DNA of 25,489 bases, taken from BOG-1363 sp043775355. GTDB lineage: Bacteria; Planctomycetota; UBA11346. Below are positions 1 through 8,125 of this stretch, piece after piece. Under the pieces are notes generated by a model. That model searched no databases. It saw only the letters and a list, made by a program, of their open reading frames with translations, and had not been told where the DNA came from. The stretch is taken from contig JAYVSL010000038.1 of assembly GCA_043775355.1 (NCBI GenBank), forward strand, positions 1 through 25,489. Reading direction: 5' to 3'. The position numbers were made by a program, and so were the translations under genes. Position 1 is the first letter of the stretch; every line of letters begins with the position of its first letter.

Positions 1-63
1 AAGATTTTTGGGACATCGCCCCAAACTACACAAGTCCTGACGCGTTAACAGCTTCTATATTTC

Positions 64-101
64 CACGGCAGGCGGGGGGGTAATGCAATCGCCCTGCCGT
101 G
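64..101. other. Inverted repeat upstream of the first gene
   Basis: The 9-nt arm CACGGCAGG (64-72) is repeated exactly in reverse complement at 93-101, around a 20-nt loop that contains a run of seven G. It lies 51 nt before the first start codon. It could be the terminator of a gene outside the window or a 5'-leader hairpin. There is no T-tract after it, so its role is open. I see no coding sequence in 1-151. Confidence 0.3.
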
Positions 102-151
102 CCGCCAGTTGGCGTTGCACCAACCACCGCTGGGCCACATAGTCCCGCGCG

Positions 152-1012
152 ATGAAACCCGGCTTCCTCACTTACCTTGGCGCGGCGTTTAACGCTCGAC
201 CTTTGGGCATGCCGATTCCGCCGAACTGGTTGGGTTTGGCGGCGACGGGATTGCTTGGGTTGGTGGATCCAGGTTTCTGGCTGATCGGCGCGGGCTTGGA
301 ATTGGGCTATTTGTTACTGCTCACCACCAATGCGCGTTTTCGCCGCACGGTCGATGTCATGTATGCGGAGTCGGCTAACGGCATGTGGGAAACGCGGCGC
401 ACAGCGTTGATTGAGCGATTGCCGGCTGCGGAACGCCAACGTCAGGAAGCTCTGGAAGAACGCTGTCGGGCCGTGCTCACGCAGGCCAAGGGCGATGACG
501 ACGGCGAAGCGCTTGGTGGTCAACAGGCGGAAAGTTTGGCCCAACTGGCCTGGGTTCATTTGCGTCTGTTGTTGTCGCGTCAACGCTTGCTTCAGGTCGT
601 CGAGCAAGCGGAAGCGCCGGCAGAAATGGCTCGGCGCATTCGTGAGTTGGAACAACGACTCGTTGATAGCGGCACCAGCGATGGCCTGCGCAGTAGCCTC
701 GGCAGTCAGCTGGAAATTTTAAATTCTCGTCGTGACAGTCATACGAGCGCACGCGATCAGTTGGCCTTAATCGATGCAGAGCTCGAACGCCTGCGCCAGC
801 AAGTCGAATTGGTGCGTGAGCAAACCGCTTTGTCCACCGACGCCAGCGGCGCCAGTCGCACCATCGATGCGCTGGGTGCGTCGCTTGGTGAAACGGCACG
901 GTGGTTAACCGATCAACGCCAAGCGCTGGGTGAAATCGAAGATTTGACCGCCGCGCCACCGCCTGCGGCATTATTTGCTGAACGAGCCAAGCGTCCGGCG
1001 CAACGGGCATGA
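152..1012 (+). CDS. Hypothetical membrane-anchored coiled-coil protein
   Basis: 286 residues, family not recognised. The N-terminus (about residues 25-60) is hydrophobic, rich in Gly, Leu and Trp, and could form one or two membrane segments or a hairpin. The rest is hydrophilic and mostly helical, with long Glu/Arg/Gln/Leu stretches (about 85-190 and 195-255) that read as coiled coil. The C-terminus is basic. The ATG at 152 has no clear Shine-Dalgarno site, and an ATG at 209 is an alternative start. The gene lies 31 nt before the OmpA-fusion gene on the same strand, so the two are probably cotranscribed. The topology suggests a cytoplasmic coiled coil tethered to the inner membrane, perhaps a partner of the neighbour. 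That pairing is inferred from gene order only. Confidence 0.7.
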   Translation: MKPGFLTYLGAAFNARPLGMPIPPNWLGLAATGLLGLVDPGFWLIGAGLELGYLLLLTTNARFRRTVDVMYAESANGMWETRRTALIERLPAAERQRQEALEERCRAVLTQAKGDDDGEALGGQQAESLAQLAWVHLRLLLSRQRLLQVVEQAEAPAEMARRIRELEQRLVDSGTSDGLRSSLGSQLEILNSRRDSHTSARDQLALIDAELERLRQQVELVREQTALSTDASGASRTIDALGASLGETARWLTDQRQALGEIEDLTAAPPPAALFAERAKRPAQRA

Positions 1013-1043
1013 ACTTTATCATCACGTTTCAAGGAGCATTCCC

Positions 1044-2756
1044 ATGAGCCAACTTCCTCGTCGCGGCGCCGGCCTTACTGGCCTGGGTGCTTTCATTTCT
1101 TTTCTGATGGTCGTCGGACTCATCGCCTTGGGCGCGTATGTACTCATGCAACCCGCTGCGATGTCGGTCAAACGTGAACCAACCGGCGGTGGGTCAGGCG
1201 CGACGGTCAACGAAGCGCATGCCACTGGTGAAGCCATCGCCGGTGCGCCGATCGCGCAATTGATTGAACCAGCAACGACCGCTCCGCATCTGGATGCCGC
1301 TGCGCCCTATACGCCGAAGAACAACATCATCGAAATCGACATCAGCGCATACGCCGGATATGCCGGTCTTATCGCGGCGAACGGCGGTCTTGAGCCGAAC
1401 TCTGAATCCATCTTCACCAAACAATTTGGCGTCCAGGTCAAGTTGTCGCTGAGTGAAGGCGAAAACTGGTCGAAACTCAATAACGGAAAATTCGCAGCTT
1501 CTGCCACGACCGTTGATGTGTTAGCAGTCATGGGGCGCCAGTTCCAAGTCACGGTTCCTGTTCAAATCGGTTTCAGCCGTGGCGCTGATGGCGTGGTGGT
1601 GGCTGAGCGAATCAAGAAGGTTAACGATCTTGCCGGACAGATAGTGGTCGCCACGCAATTCAATGAGGCGGATTTCTTCATTCGTTATCTGGCGCAAGAA
1701 GCTGGGCTTGAAGTCGTGGTGTTGCCCGACTTAACCATTGCACCGCCCAAAGACCGCATTGGTTTGGTTTTCTGTGAAGAGGCAGATATTGCCGGTGATG
1801 TTTTTCTCAAAGAACTATCGTCACCCAAGCCTCGGATTGCGGGTTATGTTGGCTGGGCACCGAAAACATTCGACGTCATCGAAGCCTCCAAAGGCAAAGC
1901 CAGAATGTTGGTGTCGAATAAAAATCTCTTAGTCGTCGCCGATATATTGGTGGTGAACAAAGGTTTCGCTGACGTGAATCCCAAGGCCGTGCAGGGTCTC
2001 GTGGCTGGACTTATCGCTGGAAATCAAGCTCTACGCGATGATCCGAAACCATATCTCGCGGCAATTGCCAAGGCTTTTAAGTGGGCCCCAGAAAAAGCGA
2101 AAGAGGAACTCACGCGCGTTCATTTGAGCAATCTCCCAGAAAACCTCGCCTTCTTTAATGGCACTATTGACGCCGCCGGAAGTTTCGGCGGGATTTACCA
2201 ATCATCAGTGTTGGCCTACGGCAAACTTATCACCAACCCGGTTGACGCTGAACGCTTCATCGACGCGGCTGCACTCAAAGCAGCCGAGGCAAGTGGCGTA
2301 TTTACCGGACAAAAAATCGCCATCGCACCGATCAAAACCGGCTCTGCGAGCGCGATCGAAGGTTCGCCGTTGTTAAGCAAAGACATTCGTTTTCTCTTCC
2401 TGCCGAACTCGTCAGCGCTCAACATGGATGCGCCGGAAAACCTTAAATACCTCGACACCATCAAAGGATATTTGCAGATCAGTCCAGGTTCGATGGTGCT
2501 GTTGCGTGGCCACACTGACAATTCGTTGGTATCACAATTCCGTGATCAAGGTGGTGAAACCCTGGTGCGCAACATGGCGTTGAAAGCGGTTGAGCTGTCC
2601 AAAGCGCGCGCCGCTGAAGTACGCAAAGCGCTGATCGAACGTGCGAAGATTGATCCTAAGCGTATTGAAAACGTTGGTCGCGGTTGGGAAGAACCCACTG
2701 GCACCGATGCGGAAAAGAACCGCCGCGTCGAAGTGCAGTGGTTTACGTTAGAATAA
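1044..2756 (+). CDS. Solute-binding-like domain fused to OmpA peptidoglycan-binding domain
   Basis: 570 residues. I chose ATG 1044 because AAGGAG lies at 1031-1036; the frame stays open further upstream but without a site. Residues about 13-36 form one membrane anchor, followed by a low-complexity linker to about 93. Residues about 95-430 resemble a periplasmic ABC solute-binding protein of the NMT1/TauA kind. The C-terminus (about 455-570) is an OmpA-like domain with the HTDNS motif near 490, the helix with LSKARAAEV near 518-526, and NRRVEV near the end; such domains bind peptidoglycan peptides. The expected topology is an inner-membrane anchor, a periplasmic ligand-binding domain and a cell-wall-binding tip. 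No transporter permease or ATPase is adjacent, which argues for sensing or scaffolding rather than uptake. The ligand cannot be told from the sequence. Confidence 0.85.
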   Translation: MSQLPRRGAGLTGLGAFISFLMVVGLIALGAYVLMQPAAMSVKREPTGGGSGATVNEAHATGEAIAGAPIAQLIEPATTAPHLDAAAPYTPKNNIIEIDISAYAGYAGLIAANGGLEPNSESIFTKQFGVQVKLSLSEGENWSKLNNGKFAASATTVDVLAVMGRQFQVTVPVQIGFSRGADGVVVAERIKKVNDLAGQIVVATQFNEADFFIRYLAQEAGLEVVVLPDLTIAPPKDRIGLVFCEEADIAGDVFLKELSSPKPRIAGYVGWAPKTFDVIEASKGKARMLVSNKNLLVVADILVVNKGFADVNPKAVQGLVAGLIAGNQALRDDPKPYLAAIAKAFKWAPEKAKEELTRVHLSNLPENLAFFNGTIDAAGSFGGIYQSSVLAYGKLITNPVDAERFIDAAALKAAEASGVFTGQKIAIAPIKTGSASAIEGSPLLSKDIRFLFLPNSSALNMDAPENLKYLDTIKGYLQISPGSMVLLRGHTDNSLVSQFRDQGGETLVRNMALKAVELSKARAAEVRKALIERAKIDPKRIENVGRGWEEPTGTDAEKNRRVEVQWFTLE

Positions 2757-2768
2757 TCATCACCGCTC

Positions 2769-2810
2769 CAACGAAACGAGGCCCGCCATTTGGCGGGCCT
2801 CGTTTCGTTG
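2769..2810. terminator. Strong bidirectional hairpin between convergent genes
   Basis: A perfect 20-bp inverted repeat (arms 2769-2788 and 2791-2810, centre TT) lies between the ends of the OmpA-fusion gene (+) and argG (-). Its inner stem is GC-rich (GGCCCGCCA against TGGCGGGCC). The position fits a shared terminator. No U-run follows on either strand, so it may work as a roadblock or an RNA-stabilising hairpin instead. Confidence 0.7.
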
Positions 2811-2830
2811 AAGCAGCTAAGCAGAAAGCG

Positions 2831-4150
2831 TCAGATCTGACCGAGGCGAGCCGCACGACGTGCGTGAACGCGCAGCGGTAACGCTTGCAGACGAATGAAG
2901 CCAGTGGCGTCACTTTGATTATAGGCGCCGCCGTCGGCTTCCATCGAAGCGATCGCCGCGTCATAGAGCGAGTGCGCGCTCTCGCGGCCAGCCACCATGA
3001 TGTTGCCGCGTTCGAGTTCCATAAACACGCGTCCAGTGACGTGGCGCTGACTGGATTTGAGGAAGGCGTGGAGCGCTTCCATTTCTTCGCAGTACCAGAA
3101 ACCAAAATACGCCATCTGACTGAAGCGAACGGCGAGCTGATTCTTGGTGTGCAGCAGATCGCGGCTGACCGTCAGTGCTTCCAGATCTTGATGGGCAGCG
3201 AGCAGAATTGAACCACCTGGGGTTTCGTACACGCCGCGTGATTTCATGCCGACGAAACGCGACTCGACCATATCGATGCGACCAACGCCGTGTTTGAAAC
3301 CAATGGCGTTCAGATGCGCGAGCAATTCCGCCGCTTTCATTTTCTTGCCATCGACGGCAACGGGAATGCCTTCAACGAAATCGACGGTGATCCGCTGGCG
3401 TTTGGCTTTCACTTCCGACAAGGGCAATGAGCGCTGATACATGCGATCCAGCGGACGCGCGGCAGGGTCTTCTAACATGCCGGCTTCGAAGCTGATGTGC
3501 AGCAAGTTGTCGTCAGAAGACCACGGATCTTTCTTCGACGCCTTAACCGGAATGCCCCATTTATTGGCGTATTCGATGCACTCGGCGCGGCCTTTAATAT
3601 CGGTGTTGAATTCCGGATCGCGCCATGGCGCGATGATCTTCACGCCTGGCAGCAAGGCATAAGCGGTCAGCTCAAAGCGCACTTGATCGTTGCCTTTGCC
3701 GGTCGCTCCGTGAGCGATGTATTCGGCATTTTCTTGCTTGGCAATTTCGACCATGTGCTTGGCGATCACCGGACGAGCCAAACTGGTGCCGAGCAGATAA
3801 CGACCTTCATACTTCGCATTCCACGCGATGGCGGGGAAGACGAAATCGCGCACGAATTCTTCCTGCACATCGCGAATGTAGCATTTCACCGCGCCGCTGT
3901 TCAGGGCCTTCTTTTCCAGATCTTTGTACTTCTCGACCTGACCAACATTGGCGCAGAAGCAAATGACTTCGTAGCCTTTTTGTTCCAGCCAGCGAACGAT
4001 CACCGAAGTGTCGAGTCCGCCCGAATAGGCCAGCACCACGCGATTGGCTTTAGGCGCTTTCGCGGTTGCTGAACGAGCCTTTGAAACGGCGGTTTTTGCC
4101 GAGGCTTTTACGGAAGAAGCAGCTGCGGATTTCTTATTGGCTTTAGCCAT
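2831..4150 (-). CDS. argG: Argininosuccinate synthase
   Basis: 439 residues. The enzyme joins citrulline and aspartate with ATP to give argininosuccinate, the penultimate step of arginine synthesis, in the cytoplasm. The ATP-binding P-loop-like AYSGGLDTS lies near residues 41-49, and HGATGKGNDQVRFE and the downstream family blocks are intact through the C-terminus. The start at 4150 is supported by CAGGAG on the minus strand (4159-4164). The open frame continues 62 codons upstream, without a ribosome site or family similarity. Before the usual N-terminus is an extra segment of about 35 residues rich in Ala, Lys and Ser, which is not part of the catalytic fold. argG stands alone here; no other arg gene is visible. 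Confidence 0.96.
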   Translation of the reverse strand: MAKANKKSAAASSVKASAKTAVSKARSATAKAPKANRVVLAYSGGLDTSVIVRWLEQKGYEVICFCANVGQVEKYKDLEKKALNSGAVKCYIRDVQEEFVRDFVFPAIAWNAKYEGRYLLGTSLARPVIAKHMVEIAKQENAEYIAHGATGKGNDQVRFELTAYALLPGVKIIAPWRDPEFNTDIKGRAECIEYANKWGIPVKASKKDPWSSDDNLLHISFEAGMLEDPAARPLDRMYQRSLPLSEVKAKRQRITVDFVEGIPVAVDGKKMKAAELLAHLNAIGFKHGVGRIDMVESRFVGMKSRGVYETPGGSILLAAHQDLEALTVSRDLLHTKNQLAVRFSQMAYFGFWYCEEMEALHAFLKSSQRHVTGRVFMELERGNIMVAGRESAHSLYDAAIASMEADGGAYNQSDATGFIRLQALPLRVHARRAARLGQI

Positions 4151-4271
4151 GGGATGGACTCCTGAACCTGGTGGGGCGCGGAGCCTAGAGGACGACGCGC
4201 CAACGGGAAGAGGCGGGAAAGGCCGGGCTATTGGTGTCCTTGAAGGCGACCTTTTGCGACCTGGAAGGCAG

Positions 4272-4393
4272 AATTGAATAGGAGGAACGGAGGAACGAAG
4301 GACAGCCACGAGGTGATCAGTTTTTCTCATCGTCACACCGCAAGGTTTCTGTCTTCCTCCGTTCCTCCGTTCCTCCGTTCCTCCTGTTCAATT
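4272..4393. repeat. Inverted octamer arrays (locus R1) in the argG/sixA-like gap
   Basis: Left arm 4272-4305 has units of the form ACGGAGGA and begins AATTGAATAGGAGG. Right arm 4349-4393 is its reverse complement with about one extra 8-nt unit and ends CCTCCTGTTCAATT. The arms enclose a 43-nt spacer. ACAGCC lies at 4302-4307 at the inner edge of the left arm. The locus sits in the 393-bp gene-free stretch 4151-4543 between divergent argG and the phosphatase gene; nothing else was recognised there. On a transcript the arms could form a long hairpin. Confidence 0.85.
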
Positions 4394-4543
4394 TTTTGGT
4401 TTGATGTTTTGCGCCGCCGCAACATTTCTATTTCGAATGATGCGGTGTCCGATCTTTTGGCTTCCTATGGCGAGTCATGCAATCGTCCTAAAACCTGCTC
4501 TGTTCGGTCTTGCGATGTGCCGCCTCACGCAGACAACGCCGCG

Positions 4544-5014
4544 ATGCGTTTGACTCTTTTGCGACATGGACCGGCGGTTGATCAAGAAAAATGGTCCGGC
4601 GCTGAAGCCGATCGCCCATTAACCGAAGTCGGCAGTGAACTGACGACTGAGACCATCAAGGCCACGCGTAATTTGATTAAGGCCGTTGAAATCTGGACCA
4701 GCCCGTGGGTGCGTGCGCGTCAAACCGCCGAACTGGCGAGCAGCATTTGGAAGTTGCCCTTACGCGAAATGGATTGGTTAGCTGGCGAAGCAATGCCCGC
4801 ACCGGAACGTGCCGCACGTCTGCAGCCGCACACCGACGTTGTGCTGGTCGGTCATGAACCGGACTTCAGCGACCTCGTCCGTTTTCTGTGTGGCGCACGA
4901 ATTGAACTGAAAAAATCCGGCTTGGTGGTGCTCAAAGGCACGCCACGACAGGGCGAAATGGTGCTGCGCTCGTTGATGACGCCAAAGCAGATGATGGAGT
5001 TGGCTGACGGGTGA
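4544..5014 (+). CDS. SixA-like histidine phosphatase
   Basis: 156 residues, the usual size for SixA-type members of the histidine phosphatase (phosphoglycerate mutase-like) superfamily. The N-terminal LLRHG carries the nucleophilic His8 (after Arg7), and GHEPDFSDL near residues 103-111 supplies the second catalytic His (His104). TSPWVRARQTAE is the family's third conserved block. In E. coli SixA acts on phosphohistidine proteins; the substrate here is unknown. I chose ATG 4544 because the RHG motif must lie close to the N-terminus; the open frame extends 90 codons further up through the octamer arrays without family similarity. It is the first gene of a plus-strand run. Confidence 0.88.
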   Translation: MRLTLLRHGPAVDQEKWSGAEADRPLTEVGSELTTETIKATRNLIKAVEIWTSPWVRARQTAELASSIWKLPLREMDWLAGEAMPAPERAARLQPHTDVVLVGHEPDFSDLVRFLCGARIELKKSGLVVLKGTPRQGEMVLRSLMTPKQMMELADG

Positions 5015-5036
5015 ACCGTTGGTGCGGAATCATCGT

Positions 5037-5498
5037 ATGCTAGAGCAAAAAAACTTGATTGAACTTCTTGGTCATTCGTTTGCCAAACGACCTACGTATT
5101 CTTTTTTGGACAAATCAATAATGGTTATGTCATTACTAGGCATCGCTGCGTCAGTAATATGTGGTTTCCTGTACTTCTCATCGTCAAATACTTACATCCA
5201 AGCACTCTTTATACTAATTCCTATGCTGTTGTTCGTTATACTTATTGCAGCAGGGACTCTGTCGGCGAAATGTACTCAATGTCATCATGGCATTAGATGG
5301 CATGGCTTTATTGCAAGCCGGGATGAATCGATAAAAATACGTAGCGCGGCTATCAAATTCGGCCTCAACATAATTTTGCCAAAGGCGCAGAACGGAGAGC
5401 TTTGTCCTCAAATGGACTTCGACACTTTTGTTTGTGATAAGTGCCGTATTATATACTTAACCAATGTCAGCGATTCATCAGACGGCACTTCATCATAA
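5037..5498 (+). CDS. Small membrane protein with cysteine pairs
   Basis: 153 residues from ATG 5037; in-frame TTG 5019 and GTG 5022 are alternative starts. Family not recognised. Two hydrophobic segments (about residues 27-48 and 54-74) form a likely membrane hairpin. They are followed by CTQCHHG and, near the C-terminus, CDKC, two CxxC pairs that together could bind one zinc ion. The coding sequence is visibly more AT-rich than its neighbours and uses many ATA, TTA and AAT codons, which suggests recent acquisition. It starts 22 nt after the phosphatase stop, so it is probably cotranscribed with it. No function is proposed. Confidence 0.65.
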   Translation: MLEQKNLIELLGHSFAKRPTYSFLDKSIMVMSLLGIAASVICGFLYFSSSNTYIQALFILIPMLLFVILIAAGTLSAKCTQCHHGIRWHGFIASRDESIKIRSAAIKFGLNIILPKAQNGELCPQMDFDTFVCDKCRIIYLTNVSDSSDGTSS

Positions 5499-5562
5499 CG
5501 AGTCGATGCACGGGAGCCGCCTCAATGTCTTTTATCACCCTTTCTCCCACCCCGTGACCTTC

Positions 5563-6603
5563 ATGATCACCCGCTCCCGTCTTTTTATTCTCCCACCGCT
5601 GCTGGCATGGACGCTGGTGGTGCTGGCGATTCTGCGCTTGATCGATTGGTTTCCGTGCGACACCGCGTGTCAGGGCGGTGGACATTACCAACGCCTTGGG
5701 CCGCTCTCGTTGATGGTTCCAGCATTGGGTGCGTACCTGTTGTTGGCGATGCTGACGACCCGCGATGCGCGTCGTGGCGGATGGTGCCCGTGGACGGTTC
5801 GCCTCGCGTGGTTTCTTGGCGGAGGCGGTTTATTCTTTTTCGCCATCAGCGAAGCGCTCGGCATCGTTTGTCCGTTCTGTATCCTTTGTCATTCGTTGAC
5901 CCTTGGCGTCCTTCTTTTTCTGTACCCATTTCCCAATGGTGTTCGCTGGTGGCACGCCGTTTCGTGGCTTGTCGCTGGAATCTTGGTTTTTAACGCTGCT
6001 TTTCATCACACGCCGGTTGCCGACGTCGCGCCGACGACGCCCACCACCAACGTGGTTCCACCAATAGCCTTGTCTGAAGCGGCGAATCGCGGCCGCAGCT
6101 ACGGTGTTTCAACGGCGCCTTACACTTTGGAAATCGTCATCGATCTGACCTGTCGCCACTGCGCGGAACTCTATCGGCCATTGATGGAAGCGCTGAAGCC
6201 GAAGATTGCGGCTCAACGAGTCCAAGTGATCGTGCGCCATTTGGTGCGTCCAAGCCAAGCGGCTTCGCAGCCAGCCACTGATCTGGTTCTTGCTGCCGCA
6301 ACCTTCAGCGAACACGCTACCGCGATGGAAATTTTACTGGGTAGTAATCCTGACGCAGGACTTGCGGGCATGAAAGCACGGCTCAGCGAGGTCTTGGATG
6401 CGAGTAAACTCGACGCCGCGTTGCTCAGCCAAGGCCCTGCAATCGCTACGCTGATTGCTGCCGATCAACTTCGTATAAGCCAATTGGGCATGGGACCACG
6501 AACTCCATCCGCCGTACTGACGAACCACGGCCGCGTCACCCAGCGTTGGAGCGGTAGTTTGCCGGTCGCCGCCATCGTTGCGGCAATGGATGGCGGGTTG
6601 TGA
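5563..6603 (+). CDS. VKOR-like / thioredoxin-fold fusion, disulfide formation
   Basis: 346 residues. The N-terminal half has about four to five membrane helices and the VKOR cysteines: a loop pair Cys32/Cys36 (FPCDTACQGG) and the active-site CPFC (Cys103/Cys106). After a Pro/Thr linker (about 150-185) comes a thioredoxin/DsbA-like domain with CRHC (Cys197/Cys200). In this family the quinone-linked VKOR part reoxidises the thioredoxin-fold partner, which oxidises exported proteins; the fusion joins DsbB-like and DsbA-like roles in one chain. The thioredoxin part is expected outside the cytoplasm. ATG 5563 was chosen because it immediately precedes the first membrane helix; the frame is open back to 5464. 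No good ribosome site is visible. Confidence 0.88.
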   Translation: MITRSRLFILPPLLAWTLVVLAILRLIDWFPCDTACQGGGHYQRLGPLSLMVPALGAYLLLAMLTTRDARRGGWCPWTVRLAWFLGGGGLFFFAISEALGIVCPFCILCHSLTLGVLLFLYPFPNGVRWWHAVSWLVAGILVFNAAFHHTPVADVAPTTPTTNVVPPIALSEAANRGRSYGVSTAPYTLEIVIDLTCRHCAELYRPLMEALKPKIAAQRVQVIVRHLVRPSQAASQPATDLVLAAATFSEHATAMEILLGSNPDAGLAGMKARLSEVLDASKLDAALLSQGPAIATLIAADQLRISQLGMGPRTPSAVLTNHGRVTQRWSGSLPVAAIVAAMDGGL

Positions 6604-6632
6604 CGCGATCATCAAGCGGTACCTAAACAGCC

Positions 6633-8003
6633 ATGGCTAAAAAATCTCCCACATTCGCCTGCACCGCTTGCGGCGACACTTTCACGCGTTGGTCGGGGCG
6701 TTGCACCAGCTGCAATGAATTGAACACCGTTAAAGAGATCAGCGCCAACGAAGCCCAGGTCGCTGCGAAAGGTCGCGACCAAGTGCGCGCCGCTGCGACC
6801 CTGGACGCAGAAGCCGCTGATGCGCCTGCGACGTCAGAGCGTCATCCACGGGTGAGTTCCGGCATGACGGAAATCGATCGCGTCTTAGGCGGAGGCTTGG
6901 TGCCCGGTGGCGTCACCTTGATTGGTGGCGAACCAGGAATCGGCAAGAGCACGTTGCTTGCGCAAATTTGCGGCGCGGTGGGACGGTCTTTACCGGTGCT
7001 CTATGTGACCGCAGAAGAAAGCATCGCCCAGGTGCGCGCACGTTTGGAGCGGCTGTCGTCACTCGCGCCGAAACTGAAATTGGCTTCCACCGGCGACGCC
7101 ACCGTGATTGCTGGAGCGATCAACAGCGGCGAATTTGCTTTAGTGGTGGTCGACTCGATTCAATTAATAACCCAAGAAGGTATTGAAGGCGAACCCGGCG
7201 GAGTCGCACAGTGTCGTGCGTGCGCCGCAACGTTGGTCGAAGCCACCAAACGTTCTGGGCGTGACGGTCATCAGCCAACGGCGCTGATGATCGTCGGTCA
7301 CGTCACCAAAGACGGTGGTCTGGCCGGACCGCGCATGCTCGAACATTTGGTCGACACCGTGCTGTCGTTTGAAGGCGATCGCTATCAGGATTTGCGCGTG
7401 GTGCGCGCGGTTAAAAATCGTTACGGCTCGACTAACGATCTCGCTTTGCTGCGCATGGGCGGCACCGGCTTAGAAGAAGTCGCGGATCCCACCGGTCTTT
7501 TCATCGTCGATCGCGATCCAGGAATTGCTGGCAGCTGCGTCGTGCCAACCATCGAAGGCAATCGTTGTTTGTTGGTCGAAGTGCAAGCGTTGGTCAATCA
7601 AACCGATTACCCACAGCCGGTGCGCAAGGTCGCTGGCGCTGATCAGAATCGTGTAGCAATGATTTTAGCGGTGTTATCGCGGCGTCTGCGCATGCCGTTG
7701 GGCGCTTGTGATGTGTTCGTCAACGTCACCGGTGGCGCGCGCATCCAAGAACCCGCCGCCGATCTCGCTATCGCTTTGGCCGTGGCCAGCGCATGGCGTG
7801 ATATTCCCGTGCCGGCAGATCTTGCCGCGATCGGCGAAGTCGGCCTTGGCGGCGAACTGCGCCCAACGACACGCTATGATTTACGCGCCAGCGAAGCACG
7901 GCGTTTTGGTTTTCAACGCCTGATCGGCCCAGGTGCCGGTAGCGGTCGCGGACGCGTGGTGGTTGCGCGTCTTGGCGATGCGATTGAAGCCGCCTTGGGC
8001 TGA
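6633..8003 (+). CDS. radA: DNA repair protein RadA
   Basis: 456 residues, the normal RadA length. Order: a four-Cys zinc finger (Cys10, Cys13, Cys24, Cys27), a RecA-like ATPase with Walker A GGEPGIGKST (about 98-107), Walker B ending in LVVVDSIQ, the RadA signature KNRYGS at about 261-266 (the family consensus is KNRFG; Tyr for Phe is conservative), and a C-terminal Lon-protease-like domain. RadA is a hexameric DNA translocase that processes branched recombination intermediates and extends D-loops. The gene starts 29 nt after the VKOR-fusion gene. The start ATG is preceded by CTAAACAGCC without a clear ribosome site. Confidence 0.97.
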   Translation: MAKKSPTFACTACGDTFTRWSGRCTSCNELNTVKEISANEAQVAAKGRDQVRAAATLDAEAADAPATSERHPRVSSGMTEIDRVLGGGLVPGGVTLIGGEPGIGKSTLLAQICGAVGRSLPVLYVTAEESIAQVRARLERLSSLAPKLKLASTGDATVIAGAINSGEFALVVVDSIQLITQEGIEGEPGGVAQCRACAATLVEATKRSGRDGHQPTALMIVGHVTKDGGLAGPRMLEHLVDTVLSFEGDRYQDLRVVRAVKNRYGSTNDLALLRMGGTGLEEVADPTGLFIVDRDPGIAGSCVVPTIEGNRCLLVEVQALVNQTDYPQPVRKVAGADQNRVAMILAVLSRRLRMPLGACDVFVNVTGGARIQEPAADLAIALAVASAWRDIPVPADLAAIGEVGLGGELRPTTRYDLRASEARRFGFQRLIGPGAGSGRGRVVVARLGDAIEAALG

Positions 8004-8101
8004 GGTGAAAAAAGTCCTGCGCTCGGTAGACACCATGGTTCGGTCTTGGTGGCGAGCGCTCAATCTCGGTTGCGGTTGGATCAATCTACGGATGCTGCCG
8101 A

Positions 8102-8117
8102 CCCTTCACCGAAGGGA
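8102..8117 (+). promoter_or_regulatory. Hairpin covering the TerB-like gene's ribosome site
   Basis: CCCTTC (8102-8107) and GAAGGG (8111-8116) form a 6-bp stem with a 3-nt loop. GAAGGGA (8111-8117) is the best Shine-Dalgarno candidate for the ATG at 8126, so the stem would mask it. Only the sequence complementarity is seen; regulation is inferred. The rest of 8004-8125 shows nothing. Confidence 0.35.
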
Positions 8118-8125
8118 ATCTGACG

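Noticed and set aside
3497..4072. 191-codon plus-strand frame opposite argG
   Set aside because: Antisense of a conserved gene with intact motifs, with no ribosome site or recognisable domain.
4151..4336. Upstream extension of argG by 62 codons
   Set aside because: The extension is low in family similarity and runs through repeat R1. The ATG at 4150 has a good CAGGAG site.
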